Assembly: GCA_036269075.1 (NCBI GenBank)
Contig: DATASX010000051.1
Coordinates: forward strand, 1 to 46,712
DNA length: 46,712 nucleotides
Direction of reading: 5' to 3'
From: Sporichthyaceae bacterium
Lineage (GTDB): Bacteria; Actinomycetota; Actinomycetes; Sporichthyales; Sporichthyaceae
Positions 1 through 8,347 of this stretch are shown here, one piece after another. Positions within the stretch are counted from its first letter, which is position 1. Each line of letters begins with the position of its first letter. The notes beneath the pieces were generated by a model. It did not search any database. It had not been told where the DNA came from and worked only from the letters and a program-made list of their open reading frames with translations. Both the position numbers and the translations under genes were made by a program.

Positions 1-324
1 TCCACCGCCGACGTGCTGGACCTCTTCGACGAACTGGCCGCGGCCGGGCGCACCATCATGGTCATCACCCACGAGAGCGACGTCGGTGGCCGCGCCCAAC
101 GCCTGGTCGTCATGCGCGACGGCCGCATCATCTCCGACAACCTGAACGCTCCGGGTTCGGTGCTGCCGGGGGGCCACGTGATCCCGCATCCGACCGCTGC
201 TCCGGCCCCGCAACCGGCGCCGGTTCCGGCACCCGTCCCGCTGCAGCCCGCCGGCGGCGGGACCCACGGCGTCGATCACGCCACCCAGCAGGCCCGCGCC
301 GCGTTCGACGGGGACCTGTTTTGA
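1..324 (+). CDS. ABC transporter ATP-binding subunit, C-terminal fragment (MacB type)
   Basis: Reading frame 1 is open from the first base, so the gene begins outside the window. What is visible is the end of an ABC ATPase: the helical D-loop side (STADVLDLFDEL), a strand plus H-loop histidine (IMVITHES) and the closing RLVVMRDGRI strand typical of MacB/LolD-like ATPases. The Walker motifs are upstream of the window. After the ATPase core comes an unusual tail of about 60 residues rich in Ala and Pro, possibly a flexible linker. Its TGA stop overlaps the TTG start of the permease at 321 (TTGA), so the two are translationally coupled and form one exporter, probably for a peptide, lipid or drug. 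The substrate cannot be read from sequence. Confidence 0.85.
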   Translation, partial: STADVLDLFDELAAAGRTIMVITHESDVGGRAQRLVVMRDGRIISDNLNAPGSVLPGGHVIPHPTAAPAPQPAPVPAPVPLQPAGGGTHGVDHATQQARAAFDGDLF

Positions 325-1616
325 GAATCCGGCAGACGGTCGTCTTCGCCTGGGGCGGCATAACGGCGAACAAGATGCGGGCGGCGTTGACCATGCTCGG
401 CATCGTCATCGGTGTCGCCTCGGTCATCACGTTGATCGCGGTCGGTACCGGTTCGCAGGCGGCGGTACAGGCCTCGATCGACCGACTCGGCTCGAACAAC
501 CTCAACGTGATCCCGATGCCGACCGGCAACGGTGGCCACGGCAGCTCGTTCCGCAATCAGATCCGGCGGATGCTGCACATCAAGAACACGTCCGACAACT
601 CCACACACAACCGCGCGTCCGCGCTGAGCTTCGACGACGCCACGTCGCTGACCAACAACCCGGCAGGCCCGGACATCGCGGCGGTCTCGCCGATGGTCTA
701 CGTGAAGAGTGCCGTCGCCAAACTCGGCGACTCCTCGCACACGGTGAACTCCTTCCTCGGAACTGCCGCTAACTACGAGGAGATCGACAACGACACCGTC
801 TCGGCGGGGCGCTGGTTCACCGACCTCGACACAGCTGCCCACCACCGGGTGGCGGTGGTCGGCACCAGCGTCGCCGCCGACCTTGTGTCCGGCGACGACT
901 CCGAGCTGATCGGGAAGTCCGTCCAGTTCAACGGCCAGGCGTTCACGGTCATCGGGATCCTGGGCTCGAAGGGCTACTCGGGCCAGACGGACCTGGACGA
1001 CAAGGTGATCGCCCCGATCACCGCGACCGAGGACGCGCTGTTCGGCTACGACCAGCCGGGCGGCGGGCAGTTGTCGTCGATCTCGGTGGAAGCAGCCTCG
1101 TCGGCCGCGACCGCGGCGGCGCAGAACGAGATCCAGACGATCCTGGACCAACGGCATCACCTGACCGCGGCGAACACCGACGTGGTCGTGTTCAACGCCG
1201 CGTCGGTGATGTCCGCGTCGAGTTCGTCGAACAAGACGTTGACGATCCTGCTGGCAGCTGTGGCGGGGATTTCGCTGCTGGTCGGCGGCATCGGCGTGAT
1301 GAACATCATGCTGGTGTCGGTGACCGAGCGGACGCGCGAGATCGGTATCCGCAAGGCGATCGGGGCGCAGGGCGGCGCGATCATCGGTCAGTTCCTGGCC
1401 GAGGCGGTGATCGTCTCGATGATGGGCGGGGCGATCGGGCTCGCGTGCGGCGTCGTGGCCTCGCGGTTCACGATCGTGGGGGTGCACCCGGTGATCGCGC
1501 CCTGGTCGGTCTACCTGGCGATCGGCGTCTCCCTGCTCACCGGCCTGTTCTTCGGTTTCTACCCGGCCAGCCGCGCCGCGTCGCTACGGCCGATCGAGGC
1601 GCTCAGATACGAGTGA
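321..1616 (+). CDS. MacB/FtsX-family ABC transporter permease
   Basis: A 431-residue inner-membrane permease. It shows the MacB layout: an N-terminal transmembrane helix near residues 15-45 (MLGIVIGVASVITLIAVGTG), a large extracytoplasmic MacB_PCD-like domain to about residue 300, then three C-terminal helices of the FtsX domain with the family signature GGIGVMNIMLVSVTERTREIG near residues 320-345. The TTG start overlaps the ATPase stop, which fixes it. With the upstream ATPase it forms a mechanotransmission-type exporter that moves substrate from the outer face rather than pumping across the bilayer (family knowledge). The gene ends at TGA 1614-1616 and is followed by a repeat element and a strong hairpin, so the operon probably ends here. 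Substrate unknown. Confidence 0.9.
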   Translation: MRIRQTVVFAWGGITANKMRAALTMLGIVIGVASVITLIAVGTGSQAAVQASIDRLGSNNLNVIPMPTGNGGHGSSFRNQIRRMLHIKNTSDNSTHNRASALSFDDATSLTNNPAGPDIAAVSPMVYVKSAVAKLGDSSHTVNSFLGTAANYEEIDNDTVSAGRWFTDLDTAAHHRVAVVGTSVAADLVSGDDSELIGKSVQFNGQAFTVIGILGSKGYSGQTDLDDKVIAPITATEDALFGYDQPGGGQLSSISVEAASSAATAAAQNEIQTILDQRHHLTAANTDVVVFNAASVMSASSSSNKTLTILLAAVAGISLLVGGIGVMNIMLVSVTERTREIGIRKAIGAQGGAIIGQFLAEAVIVSMMGGAIGLACGVVASRFTIVGVHPVIAPWSVYLAIGVSLLTGLFFGFYPASRAASLRPIEALRYE

Positions 1617-1711
1617 GTGAGGCCCCGCTGCTACCGCATCGGCAGCGGGCACGGCGAGCGCCCGACCCGGCGACGAGGAGGCCCCGGGCCGGGCGTTCGC
1701 ACCGTGCAGCC

Positions 1712-1777
1712 CGATCATCGATGATCGCAGTGGGCACTCTCATACGCGGGCGTCGGACTCTCATACGCGGGCGTCGG
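1712..1777 (+). repeat. Composite intergenic repeat, copy A (palindrome plus two 21-bp boxes)
   Basis: A perfect 16-bp palindrome CGATCATCGATGATCG at 1712-1727 is followed by TGGGC and two identical 21-bp tandem units (1736-1756 and 1757-1777) that each start ACTCTCATACGCGGG. The same architecture recurs at 5241-5303 (inverted) and 25166-25290. A further TTTCGCGC..TTTTCCGG segment just to the right (about 1778-1801) is shared with the 25-kb copy. It lies between convergent genes. Function unknown; see findings. Confidence 0.85.
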
Positions 1778-1837
1778 TTTCGCGCGCTTTTCCGGGGTCG
1801 TGGGTGACGCTTCGCGGGTGAGTGAGTGGGACGCCGG

Positions 1838-1871
1838 AAAGCCCGACCCCGGAGACATGGGGTCGGGCTTT
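1838..1871. terminator. Bidirectional intrinsic terminator
   Basis: A near-perfect hairpin with arms AAAGCCCGACCCC and GGGGTCGGGCTTT and an 8-base loop. It lies between the convergent ABC operon and the small secreted-protein gene and has T/A-flanked arms on both strands, so it probably stops transcription from both sides. Confidence 0.85.
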
Positions 1872-1889
1872 CGCGGGCTTACGGACAAG

Positions 1890-2420
1890 TCAGCGGCCGC
1901 CAGGCATGTTGCCGGCGCCACCGCTGCTGGAGCCACCGCCGCTCGCGCCACCGCTGCCGGCGCTGCCACGGTCGGCCGCCCCGCTGTTGCTGGTACCGCT
2001 GTCGCTGGTACCGCGGTCGCTGGTGCCGCGGTCCGATGTCCCGCGATCCGACGTCCCGCGGTCGGCGGCGCCCCGCTCGGCGGGGGAGGCGGGGTGGTTC
2101 ACGTCGCCGCGGCCGGTGTCCCGGGCGTCGGTGTGGTCACTCTCGTGGTCACGGACGCCGGAGTGGTCGCGGTCGCCGTGGTAGCGGAACTCGGGGTGGT
2201 GGACGTAGTAGTCCCGGTCGAAGCCGGGGTCGTAGTCGCAGAAGATTCGCGAGTACGGGTGCATGCGGCCGTCCCAGAAGTGGGTGCGGTAGCAGTCACT
2301 GGCGAAGGCCGGGGTGGAACTGCCGGTGGTCCGGGCGTCGGCGGCATTCGCCATCGGGGCACCCAGCGCCACGGTCAGCGCGGCGGCGGCAGCCGCACCC
2401 GCGAGAGTGGTGAGCTTCAT
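1890..2420 (-). CDS. Small secreted protein with repetitive Asp/Gly/Ser-rich tail, function unknown
   Basis: About 176 residues. The ATG at 2420 is chosen because AGGAGG lies eight bases upstream and a clear signal peptide follows (MKLTTLAGAAAAAALTVALG...ANA, cleavage near residue 26). The mature N-terminal part (about residues 35-85) is rich in Tyr, His and Asp and has two cysteines (SDCYRTHFW, RIFCDYD) that could form a disulfide. The C-terminal half is low complexity with tandem DRGTS/DSGTS-like pentapeptides followed by a Gly/Ser tail, which at DNA level is a run of about 15-bp degenerate repeats around 1990-2065. I do not recognise a family. An exported, disordered cell-surface or matrix protein is the most that can be inferred. 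Its transcript ends at the hairpin 1838-1871. Confidence 0.75.
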   Translation of the reverse strand: MKLTTLAGAAAAAALTVALGAPMANAADARTTGSSTPAFASDCYRTHFWDGRMHPYSRIFCDYDPGFDRDYYVHHPEFRYHGDRDHSGVRDHESDHTDARDTGRGDVNHPASPAERGAADRGTSDRGTSDRGTSDRGTSDSGTSNSGAADRGSAGSGGASGGGSSSGGAGNMPGGR

Positions 2421-2488
2421 CAGAGGTCCTCCTGGCACGGATGCAAATCCGTCTCGTGTCCCGGACATGCCGGGCTGCTGAGCGACGA

Positions 2489-3382
2489 CTACCCCTCGCC
2501 GGAGGGCACGAATCGACCCGGAACGTGGGATGTATCACGTTCTGTTTCATGTATGGACAACACCAGGGGTGACCTGGTAAGTACCACGACCCCCAGGACC
2601 ACCGCAGCCAACGCGGACACCGTCGCCACCGCAGGCAGCATCGGGTGCTCGTGCAGCACTGCTACCCCGATTCCCGCGCATACGACGGGCTCCGCCGCGG
2701 TGAGCATCGGCAGCGAGGCGGCCAGCGGCCCGGCCTGGAACGCGCTCTGGTTCAGCACCATGCCCCAGACGGTCAGCAACGCCAGCAGATACGGCTGCCA
2801 CGAGGTGGCTGCCGCTCCGACCTCGTGCCGCAACAACTCGCCGGTCACCTTGGTCAACAGCGCGGTCGCCCCGTAGATCAGGCCCGTCGCGGTGGCCAGC
2901 CGCAGCGGCCGGGCGACACTGCCCACCGGCCCGGGGCACAGGTTGAGCAGGACCGCCGGCACCAGCGTCAGCACTCCGACGGCCACCCAGCCGCGTCCGG
3001 AGGGATCCCTCCCGGACGACGGATCGGCCGCGGTCAGCGCGATCAGGCCCAGGCCCAGGGCGGCCACCCCGGTCCACTCGGTCCGGCCGAGACGTCGACC
3101 GGACCTGGCTGCCCCCAACGGCAGCGCGAAGAACAGGCCGCTGACCAGCAGCGCCTGGACCAGCATCAACGAGCCGTAGGCCAGCGCGAACATCTGCAGC
3201 GCGAAGCCGGCGACGTCCGCCGCGAACCCCGCCAGCCATCGACCGCGGCGCACCAGATACGCGAGCAGACCGAACCGCAACGCGCGGTCCGGCGGCGCGG
3301 TGACGGCGGCTTCCTGTTGGAGCACAGCGGCCACCGAATAGCATGCCGCGGCGGAGATGCTGGCGACGACGGTGAGGATCAC
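2489..3382 (-). CDS. DMT/EamA-like multidrug or metabolite permease
   Basis: An integral membrane protein with about nine to ten hydrophobic helices. It begins with the TVVASISAAACYSVAAVLQQ helix seen in actinobacterial DMT-superfamily permeases and shows an internal two-fold organisation, with similar helix-loop units in the first and second halves. The GTG at 3382 is preferred (GGAG six bases upstream). An upstream start at 3442 would give 317 residues and would overlap the divergent glycosyltransferase gene. The C-terminus after the last helix (SIHETERDTSHVPG) is a short cytosolic tail. Substrate cannot be deduced. The two divergent genes start practically base-to-base, so each promoter must lie inside the other gene. 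Confidence 0.8.
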   Translation of the reverse strand: MILTVVASISAAACYSVAAVLQQEAAVTAPPDRALRFGLLAYLVRRGRWLAGFAADVAGFALQMFALAYGSLMLVQALLVSGLFFALPLGAARSGRRLGRTEWTGVAALGLGLIALTAADPSSGRDPSGRGWVAVGVLTLVPAVLLNLCPGPVGSVARPLRLATATGLIYGATALLTKVTGELLRHEVGAAATSWQPYLLALLTVWGMVLNQSAFQAGPLAASLPMLTAAEPVVCAGIGVAVLHEHPMLPAVATVSALAAVVLGVVVLTRSPLVLSIHETERDTSHVPGRFVPSGEG

Positions 3383-3383
3383 G

Positions 3384-4487
3384 GTGGCTCCGAAGGATAG
3401 ATCTTCCTCCACCGGTCGCGTCCTGATCGTCTCGGCGAGCATGGGCGCGGGCCACGAGACGGTGGCGCGGGAACTGGCCCACCGGCTGCGCCGCGACGGC
3501 CACGAGGCGCGGATCGTGGACTTCCTCGACGCGCTGCCGGGCCGGCTCGGGCCGGCGTTGCGCCGGTTCTACCAACTGCAGCTGCAATACGCGCCCTGGA
3601 GCTACGAGGCCACCTACCGGATGTGGATGCGGGCGACGCCGTTGGTGGCGTTGGTGACATTGCCGATGAGCTGGCTGTCCCGCCGACGGATGCTGGCCTG
3701 GATCGCCGACTATCAGGCCGACCTGGTGGTTGCCACGTACGTCGTCGCGCCCCTGGTGCTCGGCCGGGCCCGCCGCCGTAAGCAACTGGCCATCCCGGCG
3801 GCGGTCGTCGTCACCGACTTTGCGGTGCACCAACTGTGGGCGGATTCGGGGTTGGACCTGACCTCCTGCAACGGCCCGGCCTCGGCGCGGATGGCCGGCC
3901 AGTACACCGACCGCGCGGTTGCGTACGGGCCGATGGTGAACGAGCGGTTCTTCTCCGCCCCGGACCAGGCCGCCGCCCGGGCCGAGCTGGGCCTGCCCGC
4001 GGACGGTGCTCTGGCGTTGATGGTCTCCGGGTCGTGGGGGGCGGGTTCGGTCGAGGACAGCGTCGCCGAGGTGGCCGGCACCGGCCGGGTCACCCCGGTC
4101 GTGGTGTGCGGCAACAACAAGGCCCTATACGACCGCCTGCGCGGGCGGCCGGGGATGTATGTGTACGGGTGGACCGACCAGATGCCGACGTTGATCGCGG
4201 CCTGCGACGTGGTCGTGGAGAACGCCGGTGGCCAGATGTGCATGGAGTCCTTCGCGGTGGGCCGTCCGGTGGTCACGTACCGGCCGATCCCGGGCCATGG
4301 CAAGCACAACGCGACGATGATGAGCGAGGTCGGGGTGACGCAGTTGGCCCAGACGCCGGAGGAGTTGGCGGTGGCGTTGGACCGGGCGCTGGGGCCGCAG
4401 GGCGACGAGGCTGTCGCGATGGGAAGCAAATTGTTCGCCGGCGACGCCGCGGAGGCCATCGCCGCGCTGATCGGGGCGGGTGCATGA
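3384..4487 (+). CDS. GT28 / MGDG-synthase-like glycosyltransferase
   Basis: About 367 residues. The N-terminal domain opens with VLIVSASMGAGHETVARELA, the monogalactosyldiacylglycerol-synthase (MGDG_synth) signature for membrane acceptor binding. The C-terminal GT28 domain carries the nucleotide-sugar binding stretch DVVVENAGGQMCMESFAVGRP followed by PIPGHGKHNA. It most likely transfers a sugar from a UDP-sugar to a lipid or lipid-like acceptor at the inner membrane face. Several in-frame starts exist (3357, 3372, 3384); 3384 is chosen for the GAGGA six bases upstream. Its ATGA overlap with the next gene links it to the polysaccharide deacetylase, suggesting one job in cell-envelope glycan or glycolipid modification. 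Confidence 0.85.
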   Translation: MAPKDRSSSTGRVLIVSASMGAGHETVARELAHRLRRDGHEARIVDFLDALPGRLGPALRRFYQLQLQYAPWSYEATYRMWMRATPLVALVTLPMSWLSRRRMLAWIADYQADLVVATYVVAPLVLGRARRRKQLAIPAAVVVTDFAVHQLWADSGLDLTSCNGPASARMAGQYTDRAVAYGPMVNERFFSAPDQAAARAELGLPADGALALMVSGSWGAGSVEDSVAEVAGTGRVTPVVVCGNNKALYDRLRGRPGMYVYGWTDQMPTLIAACDVVVENAGGQMCMESFAVGRPVVTYRPIPGHGKHNATMMSEVGVTQLAQTPEELAVALDRALGPQGDEAVAMGSKLFAGDAAEAIAALIGAGA

Positions 4488-5230
4488 GCGTGCGAGCGCT
4501 GCGACTGGGCGGCCTGGTCGGAGCGGCGGGCGCGGCGTTCGCGGCGGTCGCGGCCCACGCCGGGCCCGCGGTGACCAGCGTGCCGGCGGTGCGCAACCGC
4601 TGGGCGCCCCGGTTGTGCGGGCTGGGGGAGCCGGGACACGTCGCGCTCACGTTCGACGACGGCCCGGACGCGACCTCGACCCCGCAGTTCCTGACGGCCC
4701 TGGACCGGCTGGGCTGGACCGCCACGTTCTTCCTGCTCGGAGACTCGGTGCGGGCCAACCCTGGGATCGCCGCCGAGGTGGCCGCGGCCGGCCACGAGAT
4801 CGCGCTGCATGGCGACGTGCACCGGTCGCACCTGGCGCGCACGCCGCGGGCCGTGGCCGCCGACATCGAACGCTCGCTGGCCCTGGTCGAGGAGGTCACC
4901 GGGAAGCGGCCGTTCTGGTTCCGCCCGCCCTACGGGATCCTGAGCGGCGCCACCCTGGGCGTCTGCGGCCGCTTGGGCCTGCGACCCGTGCTGTGGACCG
5001 CGTGGGGCCGCGACTGGCGGGCCGAGGCGGACGCCTCGTCGGTGGCGCAGGACGTGGCGTCCGGGCGGCTGCCCGGCGGGACCGTGCTGTTGCACGACTC
5101 GGACTGCACCTCGGCCCCGGGCGCCTGGCACTCGGCGCTGGACGCGCTGCCGCTGTTGGCGGACCTGTTCAGCGTCCATCGGCTGAAGGTCGGCCCACTG
5201 GCCGAACACGGGCTTCTGCAGTCGGCATAG
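4484..5230 (+). CDS. Polysaccharide deacetylase (NodB homology domain, CE4)
   Basis: 248 residues with an N-terminal hydrophobic stretch (RLGGLVGAAGAAFAAVAAHAG) that is a signal peptide or anchor, so it acts outside the membrane. All CE4 motifs are visible: TFDDGPD (motif 1, metal and catalytic Asp), HGDVHRSH (motif 2, the metal-binding His pair), RPPYG (motif 3), a tryptophan-containing motif 4 region (WTAWGRDW) and LLHDSD (motif 5). It should remove N-acetyl groups from an envelope or exported glycan in a Zn-dependent reaction. The ATG overlaps the stop of the glycosyltransferase gene by four bases. It converges on galE, with repeat copy B between them. Confidence 0.9.
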   Translation: MSVRALRLGGLVGAAGAAFAAVAAHAGPAVTSVPAVRNRWAPRLCGLGEPGHVALTFDDGPDATSTPQFLTALDRLGWTATFFLLGDSVRANPGIAAEVAAAGHEIALHGDVHRSHLARTPRAVAADIERSLALVEEVTGKRPFWFRPPYGILSGATLGVCGRLGLRPVLWTAWGRDWRAEADASSVAQDVASGRLPGGTVLLHDSDCTSAPGAWHSALDALPLLADLFSVHRLKVGPLAEHGLLQSA

Positions 5231-5240
5231 CCCGCCGCTC

Positions 5241-5303
5241 CGCGTATGAGAGTGCTCGCGCCGCGTATGAGAGTGCGCTCTGCGATCATCGATGATCGCA
5301 GAG
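5241..5303 (-). repeat. Composite intergenic repeat, copy B (inverted orientation)
   Basis: Read on the minus strand this is a 26-bp perfect palindrome (5278-5303, core CGATCATCGATGATCG extended by CTCTG/CAGAG) followed by two boxes GCACTCTCATACGCGG whose starts are 21 bp apart (complements at 5262-5276 and 5241-5255). It fills the gap between the convergent deacetylase and galE genes. The palindrome ends five bases from the galE stop. Confidence 0.85.
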
Positions 5304-5308
5304 GGGCC

Positions 5309-6286
5309 TTAATGCGGCCGGTGTTGCCAGGCGGCCCAGGCGCTGCGGACCATGTCGTGCAGGTCCAGTTCGGCCTTCCAACCCAGGTCGAGCGCGATCT
5401 TCTCGACCAGCCCGACGACTCGGGCCGGGTCGTAGGCGCGCCGGGGGCCGATCTCGTAGCGCAGGTCGGTGCCGGTCACCTCGGCGACGACCGCCATGAC
5501 CTCCTTGACCGAGGCCCCGTCCCCGCGCCCGACGTTGAGCACCTGCCCGTAGTCGGTGCCCGCCGCAGCGGCCGCGTCCAGCCGCTGGGCCGCGGCCACA
5601 TGGGCTCCGGCCAGGTCGCTGACGTGGATGAAGTCGCGCACGCAGGAGCCGTCGGGCGTCGGGTAGTCGTCGCCGAACACGACCGGGCGGCGGCGCGCGG
5701 TGATCGCCCGGAACGTGCAGGGGATCAGGTTGGTCTCGCAGATGTCGCCGAGCTCCGGAGCGCCGGCGCCGACGACATTGAAGTAGCGCAGGCTCGCCCA
5801 GTTCAGCCGGCCGGTCAGGCCCGCGTCAGTGATCATCCACTCGCAGGTCAGCTTGGTGCGCCCGTACGGGCTCTCCGGCCGGGTCGGGGTTTCCTCGTCG
5901 ACGAACTCGTCCTCCGGCGTGCCGATCACCGAGCAGCTCGAGGAGAACACGATCCGGTCGACGCCGGCCTCGGCCATCGCGGACAACAGCGACCGACAGC
6001 CGCCGACGTTCTGCTCCCAGTAGAAGAGCGGGCGCTCCACCGACTCCGGCAGCGACTTCTTCCCGGCCAGATGGACGACGCCGTCGACCCCGTGCTCGCG
6101 CAGCGTCGCCGTCACCCGGCCCTGGTCAAGCACGTCCGCCTCGACGAACGCGACCCTGTCCGGCACCAGTTCGCGCTGCCCCGTGGACAGGTCGTCGAGC
6201 ACGACGACGTCCAGGCCCGCATCCAACAGGGAACGCACGACGTGCGCCCCGATGTAGCCCGCACCGCCCGTGACCAGCCACGACAT
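5309..6286 (-). CDS. galE: UDP-glucose 4-epimerase
   Basis: 325 residues of the extended SDR family. Seen: the NAD-binding GGAGYIG at residues 7-13, the acidic end of beta-2 (VVLDDLSTG), the SSSCSVIG active-site serine segment, the catalytic YGRTK pair, the NWASLRYFNVVGA substrate-loop motif and VRDFIHVSDLA, all GalE hallmarks. It interconverts UDP-glucose and UDP-galactose in the cytosol, giving sugar donors for envelope glycans, which fits the nearby glycosyltransferase. ATG 6286 is the natural start because the Rossmann strand begins at residue 2. A longer frame reaches 6478 but is not family sequence. A CTG instead of ATG-rich context and a weak ribosome site leave expression level open. 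Confidence 0.95.
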   Translation of the reverse strand: MSWLVTGGAGYIGAHVVRSLLDAGLDVVVLDDLSTGQRELVPDRVAFVEADVLDQGRVTATLREHGVDGVVHLAGKKSLPESVERPLFYWEQNVGGCRSLLSAMAEAGVDRIVFSSSCSVIGTPEDEFVDEETPTRPESPYGRTKLTCEWMITDAGLTGRLNWASLRYFNVVGAGAPELGDICETNLIPCTFRAITARRRPVVFGDDYPTPDGSCVRDFIHVSDLAGAHVAAAQRLDAAAAAGTDYGQVLNVGRGDGASVKEVMAVVAEVTGTDLRYEIGPRRAYDPARVVGLVEKIALDLGWKAELDLHDMVRSAWAAWQHRPH

Positions 6287-6422
6287 GCGCCAGAGGTTAT
6301 CGTTTCGAGCGCAGTGCCCCCGACCCACGGGGTTCCGGCGCGCCTGACCGGTCCCGGCAGGCATCCGTGGGACACCACGGTCGGATGAACCGAGGCCCCG
6401 GTCCGGATCGAAGGATGGGTGA

Positions 6423-7328
6423 ATGACTCGCGACCCCGAGTCTGTGCCGGGGGCTCCGGTCGGGAGCCGGCCCAGCATGGCGCAGCTGCGGGTCAGCGAA
6501 CGGGCCGAGAACTTCCCGGTGGCGCTGCGGCTGCTGCCCGGCCGGGAACGGGCCCGGCTGCGCGCCTGCTACGACACGGTGCGGACCATCGACGACGTCT
6601 CCGACCGCACGCCCGGCGACGCGACCGCCGCACTGCTCGCCCTCCGTGCCGACCTGGACCGGATCTGGACGCCCGGCCCGGCCCCGGAGTCACCGGTGCT
6701 GCGGCGACTGGCCGGCACGGTCCGCGAACTCGGGCTGACGGCGCAGCCGTTCCACGACCTGATCGCCGCCGGGTTGGCCGACCAACGGGTCACCGAGTAC
6801 CCGACGTTCGAGGACCTGCGCGGCTACTGCCGGCTGTCGGCCGACCCGGTCGGCCGCCTGGTGCTGGCCACGTTCGACGTCCGCGACCCGGCCGCGGAGC
6901 CGTTGGCGGACCAGATCTGCACCGCGCTGCAGTTGCTCGAGCACTGGCAGGACGTCGCCGAGGACCGCCGGATGGGTCGCGTCTACCTGCCGGGGGAGGA
7001 TCGCAAGCGGTTCGGGGTCGAGCCCAGTGACCTCGACGCGCACCGGGCGAGCCCTGCGGTGCGCGAGCTGCTGCGGTTCGAGACTGTCCGGGCGGCGGAG
7101 TTGCTGGCGGCCGGTTCGGCGCTGGTGGGTCGACTTCGCGGGTTCGCCCGGATCGCCGTCGCGGGTTACGTGGCCGGCGGGTTGGCGACCGTCCAGGCTC
7201 TGCGGCGAGCCGGGTACGACTCGCTCAGCGCGACCCCACGGCCTCGTCCGCTGGACGTGGTGAGCGCCGGCGCCCGGGTCGCCGCACGCGGTGACGCTGC
7301 GTGGGCCGCTACTCTGTGTGCTGGCTGA
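6423..7328 (+). CDS. hpnC: Hydroxysqualene synthase HpnC
   Basis: 301 residues of the squalene/phytoene synthase superfamily. The two Asp-rich motifs are DDVSD (57-61) and DVAED (177-181), followed by the RRMGRVYLP signature; the first motif and sequence context are HpnC-like. In the HpnCDE route HpnC turns presqualene diphosphate into hydroxysqualene (established pathway). It is the first gene of the hopanoid operon; GAAGGATGG precedes the ATG. The 136-base gap to galE (divergent) must hold the operon promoter, but I see no convincing -10/-35 pair. Confidence 0.92.
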   Translation: MTRDPESVPGAPVGSRPSMAQLRVSERAENFPVALRLLPGRERARLRACYDTVRTIDDVSDRTPGDATAALLALRADLDRIWTPGPAPESPVLRRLAGTVRELGLTAQPFHDLIAAGLADQRVTEYPTFEDLRGYCRLSADPVGRLVLATFDVRDPAAEPLADQICTALQLLEHWQDVAEDRRMGRVYLPGEDRKRFGVEPSDLDAHRASPAVRELLRFETVRAAELLAAGSALVGRLRGFARIAVAGYVAGGLATVQALRRAGYDSLSATPRPRPLDVVSAGARVAARGDAAWAATLCAG

Positions 7329-7379
7329 GAGGCAGTCCCACGACGTCAGAAGCTCTCTGGAAGTGACGGGAGGTACGCG

Positions 7380-8246
7380 TTGAGCGACCGACTCCTCGTC
7401 GCCAACCGGGCCTGCGCGCAGATCACCCGAACCGAGGCCCGGAATTTCTACTACGGCATCCGGTTGCTGCCCGCGCCCAAGCGGTCCGCGTTGTGCGCCG
7501 TCTACGCCCTGGCCCGGCGAATCGACGACATCGGCGACGGCACCGGATCAGCCGAGGAGAAGGCCGCCCGACTGGCCGCACTGCGGGCCGGCCTGGACCA
7601 CGGCGCTGGCTCCTCCGACGCGGTCCTGTTGGCCCTCGCCGATGCCGCGGCCCGGTTCCCGATCCCGCTGGCCGCGTTCGGTGAGCTGATCGACGGCGTC
7701 GAGACGGACGTCATCGGCACCACCTACGCCACCTTCGACGACCTGGTTCCGTACTGTCGGCGCGTCGCGGGCGCGGTGGGGCGGCTGTGTCTGGGTGTCT
7801 ACGGCTGTCCGCCGGGCACGGAGGCAACCGCCGGCCGGCACGCCGACGCGCTCGGCGTCGCCATGCAGCAGGTGAACATCCTGCGCGACATCCGCGAGGA
7901 CCTCACCAACGGTCGGGTCTATTTGCCCAAGGAGGACCTCGACCGCTTCGAGGTGACTCTGGCGCTGACCCCGTCGGGTGCCCTGGCCGATCCGGGCGGT
8001 GGGCTGCACGCGCTGGTGAAGGTTGCCGCCGCCCGCGCCGCCGCGTGGTTCGACGACGGGCTGCGCCTGCTGCCGCTGCTGGACAACCGCAGCGCGTCGT
8101 GCACCGCGGCGATGGCAGGCATCTACCGGGAGCTGCTCCGCCGCATCGACGCCGACCCCGCGGCGGTGTTCACCGGTCGGGTTTCGCTGACCGGCTTCGA
8201 GAAGGCCCGGGTGGCGGGTCGAGCGCTGACCGGGCGGGCAGTGTGA
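7380..8246 (+). CDS. hpnD: Presqualene diphosphate synthase HpnD
   Basis: 288 residues. The TTG start at 7380 is supported by GGGAGGT eight bases upstream. The trans-isoprenyl diphosphate synthase motifs are DDIGD (49-53) and DIRED (170-174), the latter in NILRDIREDLTNGRVYLP, the usual HpnD form. The enzyme condenses two farnesyl diphosphates to presqualene diphosphate (family knowledge). It follows hpnC after 51 bases. Its TGA stop begins a GAGCGA-rich sequence that resembles the stop-anchored repeat seen at 20207 and 40174. Confidence 0.94.
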   Translation: MSDRLLVANRACAQITRTEARNFYYGIRLLPAPKRSALCAVYALARRIDDIGDGTGSAEEKAARLAALRAGLDHGAGSSDAVLLALADAAARFPIPLAAFGELIDGVETDVIGTTYATFDDLVPYCRRVAGAVGRLCLGVYGCPPGTEATAGRHADALGVAMQQVNILRDIREDLTNGRVYLPKEDLDRFEVTLALTPSGALADPGGGLHALVKVAAARAAAWFDDGLRLLPLLDNRSASCTAAMAGIYRELLRRIDADPAAVFTGRVSLTGFEKARVAGRALTGRAV

Positions 8247-8347
8247 GCGACTGCGGCGAGCGGGGAACGAGCGAGAAAGCCCAGGCGAACGGTGGCACAG
8301 TGAGAGTGGCGCGCACCCGAGACTTCGCCCGCCGCACAGGTGCTCCG

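Noticed and set aside
276-1487. Long minus-strand ORF of 403 residues across the ABC permease gene
   Set aside because: Low-complexity Arg/Asp/His-rich translation with no family features; it is the antisense shadow of the permease in GC-rich DNA.
1990-2065. Short tandem repeats suggesting a CRISPR or minisatellite
   Set aside because: They are degenerate 15-bp codon repeats encoding DRGTS pentapeptides, with no spacers.
2521-2542. Inverted repeat GAACGTG-N8-CACGTTC
   Set aside because: Lies within the last codons of the DMT permease gene and no promoter is expected; probably chance.
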